Shown piece after piece: positions 1-5,790 of a stretch of DNA of 10,442 nt. Location of the stretch: the NCBI GenBank assembly GCA_030705665.1, contig JAUZQA010000093.1, forward strand, positions 1 through 10,442, read 5' to 3'. Origin of the DNA: Bacillota bacterium. GTDB lineage: Bacteria; Bacillota; Bacilli; Bacillales_B; DSM-18226. Under the pieces are notes generated by a model. That model searched no databases. It worked only from the letters and a program-made list of their open reading frames with translations, and was not told the origin of the DNA. Position numbers and translations under genes: made by a program. The number at the start of each line of letters is the position of its first letter. The first letter of the stretch is position 1.

Positions 1-107
1 AAAGAATTAGAAACACGGATGCAAATTAGCTTATTTTTCTTAAACTAATACATCGGTTCGTAATATAAGTCTATGCTTTTTCAGTTAAAGGCCATATAAA
101 AATTGGA

Positions 108-153
108 GTCTGACCCCCAGCAGTACTATGCTATATCACGTCGAGAGTCAGAC
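108..153. repeat. Small inverted-repeat element downstream of the serine dehydratase gene (REP-like, possible terminator)
   Basis: The arms GTCTGAC (108-114) and GTCAGAC (147-153) form a perfect 7-bp inverted repeat around a 32-nt loop. Each arm sits in a G/C-rich block of the type GGGTCTGACTC. Read on the minus strand, the second arm is followed by TCC and then AATTTTTA (about 99-106), so it could act as a weak terminator for the serine dehydratase transcript, which stops at 172. From memory, GTCTGAC/GTCAGAC-containing palindromes are dispersed in many Bacillaceae genomes; the copy number here cannot be seen from the window. Assignment as a REP-like element is inference; the inverted repeat itself is direct observation. 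Confidence 0.45.
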
Positions 154-171
154 CCGCCATATTTGAAATCA

Positions 172-1734
172 TTATTTAGTTTGGATGATTAAAATTTCAT
201 CAATGATTGGAATTTCGTTTTTTAATATGGTTAAAAGTTCTTCCTCAATCTGATTGTCGACTTCGCAAATTGTAATCGCTGGACCATTGATTTTTGAACG
301 TTCATTCGCCATACGGGCAATATTAAGTCCTTTTTGATAAAGAATGCCTGATAGCTCGGATATGACCCCTTTTCGGTCGGTATGGTGAATCACAAGTGTC
401 GTCCGTTCACCGGAAAACTTTAACGGATAATCATCCAATTCCTGAACCTCTACTTTGCCGCCGCCTAAGGAACTGGCCAGTACCTTTACAGTCCGCGTTG
501 CCCCAGATAATTCTACAAGCACCGTATTCGGATGATAGCTTCCAAGCACCCGTTTCGTAAACTCGTAATGTAATCCATTTTCCTCAGCAATGGATTTTGC
601 CTTTGGAATGCCATCATCCATGGTCGAAAGCCCCATCACACCGGCTATTAGCGCCAGGTCTGTCCCATGGCCTTGATAGGTTTCGGCGAAGGACCCCATT
701 AACGAAAACCTTACATATAATGGTTGTTCGTTTAACAACTGGTGTGCAATATTACCGATGCGGACAGCCCCGGCGGTATGAGAGCTGGATGGCCCAACCA
801 TGACAGGCCCGATAATCTCATAGGCGCTTTGATATTTGGCCGGTCCACATCCACTGCTTTTTTCCCCGAAAACCTGCTCTTTTAATTTTTTTCCTGTCGG
901 GGTCCCGGCAAGTCCGCCAATCCCTGTTTCCCGTAACGACTCTGGCATTTGCTGCCCGACTTCATGCATCACATGGATGACTTCATCCGGAGGGATAATG
1001 CTAACCATCCCTGCTAACGCCATATCTGCCGCAGCCTGGGCGGTAATCGCATGCAATCCGTTCCGAAGGATACAAGGAATTTCCACCAGCCCTGCAACCG
1101 GATCACAAACCAGTCCCAGTGAATTTTTTAAAGCAATTCCGATGGAATTTCCAACCTGCTCTGGAGTGCCACCGGCAAGCTCTACTAAAGTACCGGCTGC
1201 CATCGCGGTTGCTGAGCCGATTTCCGCTTGGCATCCGCCGGCAGCTCCTGATATGGAAGCCTTATTAGCAATTACCATGCCAAGGGCGGAGGCAGTAAAC
1301 ATCGACAGTACGATCCGCTCCCGCGGGAATTTTCCGCTGTCCAAAGCGTGAACAAGTACCGCCGGCAAGATTCCTGCTGAGCCTGCAGTCGGTGTCGCCA
1401 CAATCCGCCCCATTGCCGAATTGACCTCTGATACCGCCAGCGCATTGGCTGCAGTATTTAATGTCACGGGATTGATAAAGGATTTTCCACTTTCGGCATA
1501 TTGGTGAAGGCGGTATCCATCGCCGCCGGTCAAACCGGTACGGGACATAACAGCACTTGTTGTCCCTTTGCGGACAGCCTCTTCCATTACCGTAAATTGC
1601 TCGGCCATTTTTTCGACAAGCGTTTCCCTCGGAATACTCTTTTGCTGCATCTCAGTTTGGATCATTATTTCTGAAATTGTGATGTTTTGCTGCTCGGCCA
1701 TTTCAATTACTTCTCTTAAGCTCGTGAAAGACAT
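172..1734 (-). CDS. Single-chain iron-sulfur L-serine dehydratase (fused alpha-beta subunits)
   Basis: Converts L-serine to pyruvate plus ammonia in the cytosol using a 4Fe-4S cluster. Residues about 1-290 match the alpha (catalytic) subunit of the Bacillus/Clostridium two-subunit enzyme: GGCQAEIGSA with Cys168, then Cys210 in VCDPVAG and Cys221 in EIPCILRN, the expected cluster ligands. A linker of roughly ten residues leads into the beta domain from about residue 300, with the hallmark GPVMVGPSSSHTAGAVR at 309-325. An ACT-type domain occupies about 445-520. Bacillus subtilis has separate sdaAB (beta) and sdaAA (alpha), and the E. coli single chain is beta then alpha; here the order is alpha then beta. 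The start is the ATG at 1734 because GAGGGGTGAT lies directly upstream; an earlier in-frame ATG at 1776 falls inside a hairpin and lacks a ribosome binding site. That gives 520 aa. It is the last gene of the kbl-tdh-permease-sda set, 79 nt after the permease. No frameshift or internal stop interrupts the fusion. Confidence 0.93.
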   Translation of the reverse strand: MSFTSLREVIEMAEQQNITISEIMIQTEMQQKSIPRETLVEKMAEQFTVMEEAVRKGTTSAVMSRTGLTGGDGYRLHQYAESGKSFINPVTLNTAANALAVSEVNSAMGRIVATPTAGSAGILPAVLVHALDSGKFPRERIVLSMFTASALGMVIANKASISGAAGGCQAEIGSATAMAAGTLVELAGGTPEQVGNSIGIALKNSLGLVCDPVAGLVEIPCILRNGLHAITAQAAADMALAGMVSIIPPDEVIHVMHEVGQQMPESLRETGIGGLAGTPTGKKLKEQVFGEKSSGCGPAKYQSAYEIIGPVMVGPSSSHTAGAVRIGNIAHQLLNEQPLYVRFSLMGSFAETYQGHGTDLALIAGVMGLSTMDDGIPKAKSIAEENGLHYEFTKRVLGSYHPNTVLVELSGATRTVKVLASSLGGGKVEVQELDDYPLKFSGERTTLVIHHTDRKGVISELSGILYQKGLNIARMANERSKINGPAITICEVDNQIEEELLTILKNEIPIIDEILIIQTK

Positions 1735-1753
1735 AATATCACCCCTCAAAGAA

Positions 1754-1786
1754 GACGGTCCCAATGCATGAAGCATAAGAACCGTC
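1754..1786. repeat. Hairpin/REP-like palindrome between permease and serine dehydratase
   Basis: GACGGT (1754-1759) and ACCGTC (1781-1786) form a perfect 6-bp stem. In the minus-strand RNA it extends to about 8 bp through a G-U and a C-G pair, and an inner ATGC/GCAT stem gives a nearly continuous 33-nt fold. It lies 19 nt upstream of the serine dehydratase start and contains a spurious in-frame ATG. It has no downstream T-run, so it is not an obvious terminator. It may be a dispersed palindromic repeat, of a kind I recall from Bacillus genomes with a GGACGGTTC core, and could stabilise or process the mRNA between the two genes. Function is inferred. Confidence 0.5.
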
Positions 1787-1813
1787 CTCCCTTTTCATCC
1801 ATAGTTTTCTATA

Positions 1814-3217
1814 TTATCCTGCTTGTGTTTTTTTGTCTTTTCCGTTTTCTTCCTCGTCTAACGGTACACGTTTTTCCATCTTTAACAGATAGAAAATGGC
1901 TGTCATGAAGGCAAGAAATCCAATTCCCGCGATTAACGGGATGCGCGTGCTTGGATTAATAAACATACCGACAAGGACGACGAGTAAAAATACAATGGTA
2001 GCGTAGTTGCTGTATGGTGCTAAAGGCATTTTAAAAGGATGTTTTTCCATTGCACCCGCATTTACTTTTCTAAATTTAATTTCACTGATGAGCAGTACAA
2101 ACCATGGAATCATTCCTGGAAGTACACTAGCGCTGTAAACATACACGAAGATGGATGGCGGTGCAACATAGCTCAACACAACGCCAATGGCCAGGCCTAA
2201 TAAAACCGTTAAGGTTGAATAAACAGGAACTTTATTTTCCGATAATTTGGCGAAAATCTTTGGTGCTTGTCCATTTTTCGCTAATGTATAAAGCATCCGT
2301 GTGGCACTGAAGATACCGCTGTTACAGCCGCTCATTGCTGCCGTGATCACGACAAAGTTGATAATGCCTGCTGCAGCCGTAATTCCAATTTTGGCAAAAA
2401 CAGAAACGAATGGGCTGCCAATTTGATTGAGTTGGTTCCAAGGGTAAACAGTTACAATGACAAAGATCGCACCAATATAGAATATTAAAATTCGCCAAAC
2501 GGTTGTTTTCACAGCATGTGTGATCGTTTTTTTCGGATTTTCTGCCTCTCCAGCCGTAATCCCAATTAGTTCTACCCCTTGATAAGCACCGATTACGATG
2601 GAAAGGGCAAAGAAGAAACCTTTAAATCCGCCAGTGAAAAAGCCGCCATTTTTCCAGATATTCGAAAATCCAATTGCAAGGCCGCCATTCCCGAAGCCAA
2701 AGAGAATAAGGCCAATACCCGCAATAATTAAGAGGACAATCGTTAACACTTTAATTAATGAAAACCAGAATTCAAATTCACCAAAGTTTTTAACCGAAAT
2801 CATGTTGGCAACGCCAAGGATCACCATCGCGACCACCCCAGGGATCCATGTTGGCAGATGCGGGAACCAATAATGCATATACGCACCAACCGCGATGATT
2901 TCCGACATGCCGACAGTGATCCATTGGAACCAATAGCTCCAGGCTGTCAAATAGCCTGCCAAAGGATGGATATATTTATTGCCGAGGTCGGCAAATGAAC
3001 CGGTGGTTGGTTCCAAATAAAGCATTTCTCCCATTGAGCGCATGATGAAAAATAAGAAGAGACCAGCAACTGCATAGGCAATCATGACCGATGGGCCCGT
3101 CCATTTAATCGTACTGGCCGATCCCATGAATAACCCAACCCCGATCGTTCCACCCAAAGCAATCATTTGAATATGACGCGACTTAAGACCCCGCTTTAAA
3201 TCCTGGTTTTTTGACAT
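1814..3217 (-). CDS. APC-family amino-acid permease, YbxG-like (probable threonine/serine uptake)
   Basis: A 467-aa integral membrane protein with about 12 hydrophobic segments, typical in length and layout for APC-superfamily proton/amino-acid symporters. The N-terminal LGGTIGVGLFMGSA (about 21-34) is the unwound-helix-1 substrate-binding signature of the family. Other family blocks are GSFADLGNKYIHPLAGYLTA near residue 73, AYQGVELIGITAGEAENPKK near 215 and SGCNSGIFSATRMLYTLAKN near 295. It resembles B. subtilis YbxG and its AapA/YtnA-type relatives; YbxG has been linked to threonine and serine uptake. Its position between a threonine dehydrogenase and a serine dehydratase makes threonine/serine the most likely substrate. 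That is inference; glycine, alanine or D-serine remain possible. The ATG at 3217 has AGAGGGA a few bases upstream. The C-terminus is a charged cytoplasmic tail (MEKRVPLDEEENGKDKK). It lies 83 nt after tdh, with no terminator between them. Confidence 0.88.
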   Translation of the reverse strand: MSKNQDLKRGLKSRHIQMIALGGTIGVGLFMGSASTIKWTGPSVMIAYAVAGLFLFFIMRSMGEMLYLEPTTGSFADLGNKYIHPLAGYLTAWSYWFQWITVGMSEIIAVGAYMHYWFPHLPTWIPGVVAMVILGVANMISVKNFGEFEFWFSLIKVLTIVLLIIAGIGLILFGFGNGGLAIGFSNIWKNGGFFTGGFKGFFFALSIVIGAYQGVELIGITAGEAENPKKTITHAVKTTVWRILIFYIGAIFVIVTVYPWNQLNQIGSPFVSVFAKIGITAAAGIINFVVITAAMSGCNSGIFSATRMLYTLAKNGQAPKIFAKLSENKVPVYSTLTVLLGLAIGVVLSYVAPPSIFVYVYSASVLPGMIPWFVLLISEIKFRKVNAGAMEKHPFKMPLAPYSNYATIVFLLVVLVGMFINPSTRIPLIAGIGFLAFMTAIFYLLKMEKRVPLDEEENGKDKKTQAG

Positions 3218-3226
3218 AGACTTCCC

Positions 3227-3273
3227 TCTTTCCCCTTTGTTTTTTTAAACTCTTTCCCCTTTGTTTTTTAAAC
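3227..3273. repeat. 24/23-bp tandem duplication in the permease leader
   Basis: Two head-to-tail copies occupy 3227-3250 and 3251-3273. Each reads TCTTTCCCC, TTTG, a T-run and AAAC on the plus strand, and they differ only by seven versus six T in the run. On the coding strand each copy carries AAAGGGGAAAGA, a purine-rich Shine-Dalgarno-like stretch. The copies lie just upstream of the functional-looking AGAGGGA site of the permease. They look like a replication-slippage duplication of part of the leader; any effect on translation is speculative. Confidence 0.85.
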
Positions 3274-3300
3274 TCTTTCTTCTTGATTTTATTCTTTCCT

Positions 3301-4278
3301 TTAAACCAATAAAGGTTCCCCAAATGGAATGCCCATTTTTTTCGCCAAGTTCTCTAACATAGACTTGGTCATACGGTCTAAATCGTACCGCGGATTAAAA
3401 TCCCATTCCTCCTTGGCAGCGGCCGCATCAATGCTGTTTGGCCAAGAATCGGCAATCTGCTGCCGGACTGGATCCACCTGATAATCCATCGTAAATTCCG
3501 GTATAAATTTTCTGATTGAAGCAGCAATTTCTTCAGGTTCAAAACTCATAGCTGTAATATTAAAGGCATTTCGATGTTTTAATCTCGATGAATCCGCTTC
3601 CATTAATTTAATAATTGAATCAATCGCATCCGGAATATACATCATATCCATGTATGTGCCTTTCGCAATATAGGACGTGTATTTTTTGTTCTTTAACGCT
3701 TCATAGTAGATATCAACCGCATAGTCTGTCGTTCCTCCGCCCGGAAGTGTTTTGTAGGAAATCAATCCGGGAAAGCGAACACCGCGGGTATCAAGGCCAA
3801 ATTTTGCAAAATAATAGTCACATAGCAATTCGGCGCTTACTTTGGTGACGCCGTACATCGTGTTCGGCCGTTGGATTGTATCCTGGGGTGTATTGTCTTT
3901 TGTCGTGGACGGACCAAAGGCGCCAATCGAGCTTGGTGTAAAGAACTGGCAATGGGAATTTCGCGCCACCTCGAGCGCATTCACCAATCCGCCCATATTT
4001 AAATTCCAGGCAAGCAGCGGTTTATTCTCGGCTGTTGCCGATAGCAGCGCCGCCAAATGGATAATCGTATCAATGTGATAGTCATTGACCAGCTTCTGCA
4101 TTTTCTCTCCATCCAGCACATCCAATGTAGCAAATAAACCATTTTCCACCACTGGGTTGCTATCTACACGGCGGATATCAGTGGCAAGGACATTTTTCTC
4201 TCCGTAAAGTTCCCTAAGTCTCATCGTTAACTCTGAACCGATTTGTCCTAAGCTTCCAGTCACAAGAATTTTTTTCAC
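3301..4278 (-). CDS. tdh: L-threonine 3-dehydrogenase, SDR / NAD-epimerase-like type
   Basis: Oxidises L-threonine to 2-amino-3-ketobutyrate with NAD+, the step before Kbl. This is the short-chain-dehydrogenase form of the enzyme, not the zinc-dependent medium-chain form of E. coli and B. subtilis. Visible features are the Rossmann motif GSLGQIG (residues 8-14), Asp34 at the end of the second strand (NAD ribose binding), Ser116/Ser117 in [10 protein letters not shown], and Tyr142-x-x-x-Lys146 in MYGVTK. The C-terminal part carries blocks usual for this subgroup, such as [15 protein letters not shown] (206-220) and [16 protein letters not shown] (279-294). The start is the GTG at 4278: AGGAGGTT (4286-4293) is 7 nt upstream, and translation begins MKKILVTG, ideal for a Rossmann fold. 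A longer frame from 4299 would put the ribosome binding site inside the gene. That gives 325 aa, normal for the group. It follows kbl after 97 nt. Generic NAD-epimerase annotation is the main alternative, but adjacency to kbl strongly supports threonine dehydrogenase. Confidence 0.92.
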   Translation of the reverse strand: MKKILVTGSLGQIGSELTMRLRELYGEKNVLATDIRRVDSNPVVENGLFATLDVLDGEKMQKLVNDYHIDTIIHLAALLSATAENKPLLAWNLNMGGLVNALEVARNSHCQFFTPSSIGAFGPSTTKDNTPQDTIQRPNTMYGVTKVSAELLCDYYFAKFGLDTRGVRFPGLISYKTLPGGGTTDYAVDIYYEALKNKKYTSYIAKGTYMDMMYIPDAIDSIIKLMEADSSRLKHRNAFNITAMSFEPEEIAASIRKFIPEFTMDYQVDPVRQQIADSWPNSIDAAAAKEEWDFNPRYDLDRMTKSMLENLAKKMGIPFGEPLLV

Positions 4279-4285
4279 AGTATTT

Positions 4286-4293
4286 AACCTCCT
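4286..4293 (-). promoter_or_regulatory. Ribosome binding site that fixes the GTG start of tdh
   Basis: AGGAGGTT on the minus strand is a near-perfect Shine-Dalgarno sequence with a 7-nt spacer to the GTG at 4278. It excludes the upstream in-frame start at 4299, which lies before it. Confidence 0.88.
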
Positions 4294-4375
4294 AAGCATT
4301 TAAAAAATGAACTGGTATTAAGTTGTAACAGAGAGGGACCCATTCTGGAAAACGGAGCCTTACCCTGTCTATCTT

Positions 4376-5572
4376 CTAAACTTGGATAACACCCAGTTCT
4401 TCTCCAACCTTTTCATATACAGCAAGCACTTGGTCCAGCATTTCTTTTGTATGGACCGCAGTCGGCATATTGCGCACTCTACCTGTTCCCTTTGGCACCG
4501 TTGGGAAGGTGATGGCTTTGGCGTAAACCCCCTCTTCCATTAGGCGGCGCGAAAATTGCTGCGTTAATGTTTCTTCGCCGATGATACATGGTGTAATCGG
4601 TGTTTCCGAGTGGCCAATATCAAACCCTAAGCTTTTCAAGCCTTCTTTTAAATAACGGCCATTTTCCCATAGCTGATCGACTCTCTCCTTTGATTCCGTC
4701 ATGATGTTGATGGCTTCAATGCAGGCCGCGGCAGCTCCTGGCGTCAGCGATGTTGAAAATAGGAATGGACGGGCTCGCACTTTTAACCAATCAATCAATT
4801 GCTGAGTACCTGCCACATAGCCGCCCACGACACCAATGGCCTTGGAAAGCGTTCCGATTTGAAAATCGATTTGATCGGAAAGGCCAAAATGTTTAACCGT
4901 ACCGGCGCCATCGCCCATCACGCCTGAACCATGTGCGTCATCAACATATGTAAGCAAGCCATATTCCTCGGCAATTTCCACGATTTCAGGAAGCTTCGCC
5001 ACATCCCCATCCATTGAAAAAACGCCATCGGTGATATACATAATTTTTTCATAGGTACCGCTTTCGACCGCTTCTTTTGCAGTCTGCCTTAGGTCATCCA
5101 TGTCCTGGTGTTTGACCCGAATGATTTTCGCTCCGGACAATCGGCAGCCATCAATAATCGAGGCATGGTTCAATTCGTCGGAAATAATCGCATCCTTCTT
5201 CGTCATGACCGCCGAGATTGCGCCCATATTGCAATTAAATCCTGATTGGAAAGCAATCGCCGCTTCCGTATGCTTGAATTCGGCAATCCTTTTTTCTAAT
5301 TCATTATGAATCGTCATCGTTCCGTTGATTGTCCGAACGGCACCAGCACCTACACCATACTGTTTTGTGGCTTCGTTCGCCTTTTGGATTAATCTTTCAT
5401 TGTTTGCCAGCCCAAGGTAATTGTTGGACGACATATTAATGACATCTTTGCCATGGATTGTCACGATTGGGCCATTGGGTCCTTCTACTGTATCAATGAC
5501 GTTATATAGCCCCTTCTCACGCAGCTCTTGCAGCTGGGGAGATAATATATCTTCTAGTACTTTTCTTGACAT
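4376..5572 (-). CDS. kbl: Glycine C-acetyltransferase (2-amino-3-ketobutyrate CoA ligase)
   Basis: A PLP enzyme of the alpha-oxoamine synthase family. It splits 2-amino-3-ketobutyrate with CoA into glycine and acetyl-CoA, completing threonine breakdown after Tdh. The PLP lysine is Lys244 in TLSKAIG. Other family landmarks are [10 protein letters not shown] (46-55), [10 protein letters not shown] with His136, [12 protein letters not shown] with Asp211 and His214, and the C-terminal [16 protein letters not shown] (362-377). Other family members (BioF, HemA, serine palmitoyltransferase) share this fold, but the residue pattern and the neighbouring threonine dehydrogenase fit Kbl. The ATG at 5572 is chosen because GGAGGT (5580-5585) is 7 nt upstream; the longer frame from 5590 starts before that site. 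That gives 398 aa, the usual length, ending in TAG. It is the first large gene of the threonine/serine set, and a cre-like site lies about 70 nt upstream, suggesting carbon catabolite control by CcpA. Confidence 0.94.
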   Translation of the reverse strand: MSRKVLEDILSPQLQELREKGLYNVIDTVEGPNGPIVTIHGKDVINMSSNNYLGLANNERLIQKANEATKQYGVGAGAVRTINGTMTIHNELEKRIAEFKHTEAAIAFQSGFNCNMGAISAVMTKKDAIISDELNHASIIDGCRLSGAKIIRVKHQDMDDLRQTAKEAVESGTYEKIMYITDGVFSMDGDVAKLPEIVEIAEEYGLLTYVDDAHGSGVMGDGAGTVKHFGLSDQIDFQIGTLSKAIGVVGGYVAGTQQLIDWLKVRARPFLFSTSLTPGAAAACIEAINIMTESKERVDQLWENGRYLKEGLKSLGFDIGHSETPITPCIIGEETLTQQFSRRLMEEGVYAKAITFPTVPKGTGRVRNMPTAVHTKEMLDQVLAVYEKVGEELGVIQV

Positions 5573-5579
5573 CGTACAG

Positions 5580-5585
5580 ACCTCC
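5580..5585 (-). promoter_or_regulatory. Ribosome binding site of kbl
   Basis: GGAGGT on the minus strand, 7 nt before the ATG at 5572, decides between that start and the in-frame ATGs at 5587 and 5590. Confidence 0.85.
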
Positions 5586-5640
5586 ATCAATAAATTTTCA
5601 ATAAAAGTTTTTATCCGTTTCTGATTAAGAAGTGTTGGTT

Positions 5641-5654
5641 TGAAAACGTTTTCG
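5641..5654. promoter_or_regulatory. cre-like operator (CcpA site) upstream of kbl
   Basis: TGAAAACGTTTTCG contains the perfect 12-bp palindrome GAAAACGTTTTC and matches the Bacillus cre consensus TGWAANCGNTNWCA at all but the last base. It lies 68 nt upstream of the kbl start and downstream of the regulator's terminator. A site here, at or just after a promoter, normally mediates repression of catabolic genes by CcpA with HPr-Ser-P when preferred sugars are present. The match is seen directly; binding is inferred. I could not place a convincing sigma-A promoter. A weak TAAACT -10-like hexamer lies at 5662-5667, directly before the cre site. Confidence 0.75.
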
Positions 5655-5664
5655 TGTTTTTAGT

Positions 5665-5718
5665 TTAAATCGGATTTGGTCCATTTACATTCCCATATTT
5701 GTTGTATGTAACTCTCAT
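5665..5718 (-). CDS. Possible 17-aa leader peptide upstream of kbl
   Basis: A short ORF MRVTYNKYGNVNGPNPI, starting ATG and ending TAA, preceded by AAGGAGGG (5724-5731) at 5 nt spacing, one of the best ribosome binding sites in the window. It sits between the regulator's terminator (U-run at 5756-5760) and the cre site. It has only one threonine codon and no serine, and I see no attenuator hairpin after it, so it does not look like a classical threonine or serine attenuation peptide. It is rich in Asn, Pro, Gly and Tyr. It could be a regulatory leader, a small secreted or spore peptide, or the start of a decayed gene. I do not recognise the sequence. The SD and ORF are direct observations; expression is unproven, and only about 37 nt separate it from the terminator, leaving little room for a promoter. 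Confidence 0.4.
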   Translation of the reverse strand: MRVTYNKYGNVNGPNPI

Positions 5719-5723
5719 ATTTG

Positions 5724-5731
5724 CCCTCCTT
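5724..5731 (-). promoter_or_regulatory. Strong Shine-Dalgarno of the 17-codon ORF
   Basis: AAGGAGGG on the minus strand, 5 nt before an ATG at 5718. It is notable because no long gene follows in that frame: the frame closes after 17 codons. Confidence 0.6.
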
Positions 5732-5755
5732 CACATTTCCGTCACATTCAACCGC

Positions 5756-5790
5756 AAAAAAAGACCATTAAGTTTTAACTTAATGGTCTT
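5756..5790 (-). terminator. Intrinsic terminator of the AraC-type regulator gene
   Basis: AAGACCATTAAG and CTTAATGGTCTT form a perfect 12-bp stem (5761-5772 / 5779-5790), extendable to 14 bp across the central TTTTAA. On the minus strand a U-run (plus-strand AAAAA, 5756-5760, continuing into the stem's last two T) follows. It separates the regulator from the kbl transcript. The TAA stop of the regulator (5775-5777) is inside the loop, so the last four codons lie in the ascending arm. The A-rich start of the stem also gives a partial T-run on the opposite strand, but no plus-strand gene ends here. Confidence 0.9.

Noticed and set aside
1..48. A plus-strand frame open from the left edge (KELETRMQISLFFLN, then TAA) that might be the end of a convergent gene.
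   Set aside because: Fifteen codons are too few to judge; no motif and no good terminator follows.
26..48. An AT-rich inverted repeat, TTAGCTTA / TAAACTAA, with one mismatch.
   Set aside because: It is short, AT-only apart from one pair, and lacks a T-run after the stem, so chance is likely.
836..1351. A 171-codon open frame on the plus strand inside the serine dehydratase gene.
   Set aside because: It is antisense to a gene with clear conserved motifs; the translation is Pro/Ser/Ala-rich with no recognisable domain, as expected of a shadow frame.
1735..1776. An upstream in-frame ATG (1776) that would add 14 residues to the serine dehydratase.
   Set aside because: It lies in the loop of the GACGGT/ACCGTC hairpin, has no Shine-Dalgarno, and the added residues would be encoded through the ribosome binding site of the ATG at 1734.
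4279..4375. Possible terminator in the kbl-tdh gap (an imperfect AGACAGGG / CCCTCTCT pairing).
   Set aside because: The stem has a mismatch, a long loop and no U-tract; read-through transcription is more likely.
5665..5718. Classical amino-acid attenuation peptide or T-box control of kbl.
   Set aside because: The 17-aa ORF has one Thr and no Ser codon, no alternative antiterminator/terminator pair follows, and no T-box conserved sequence was seen.
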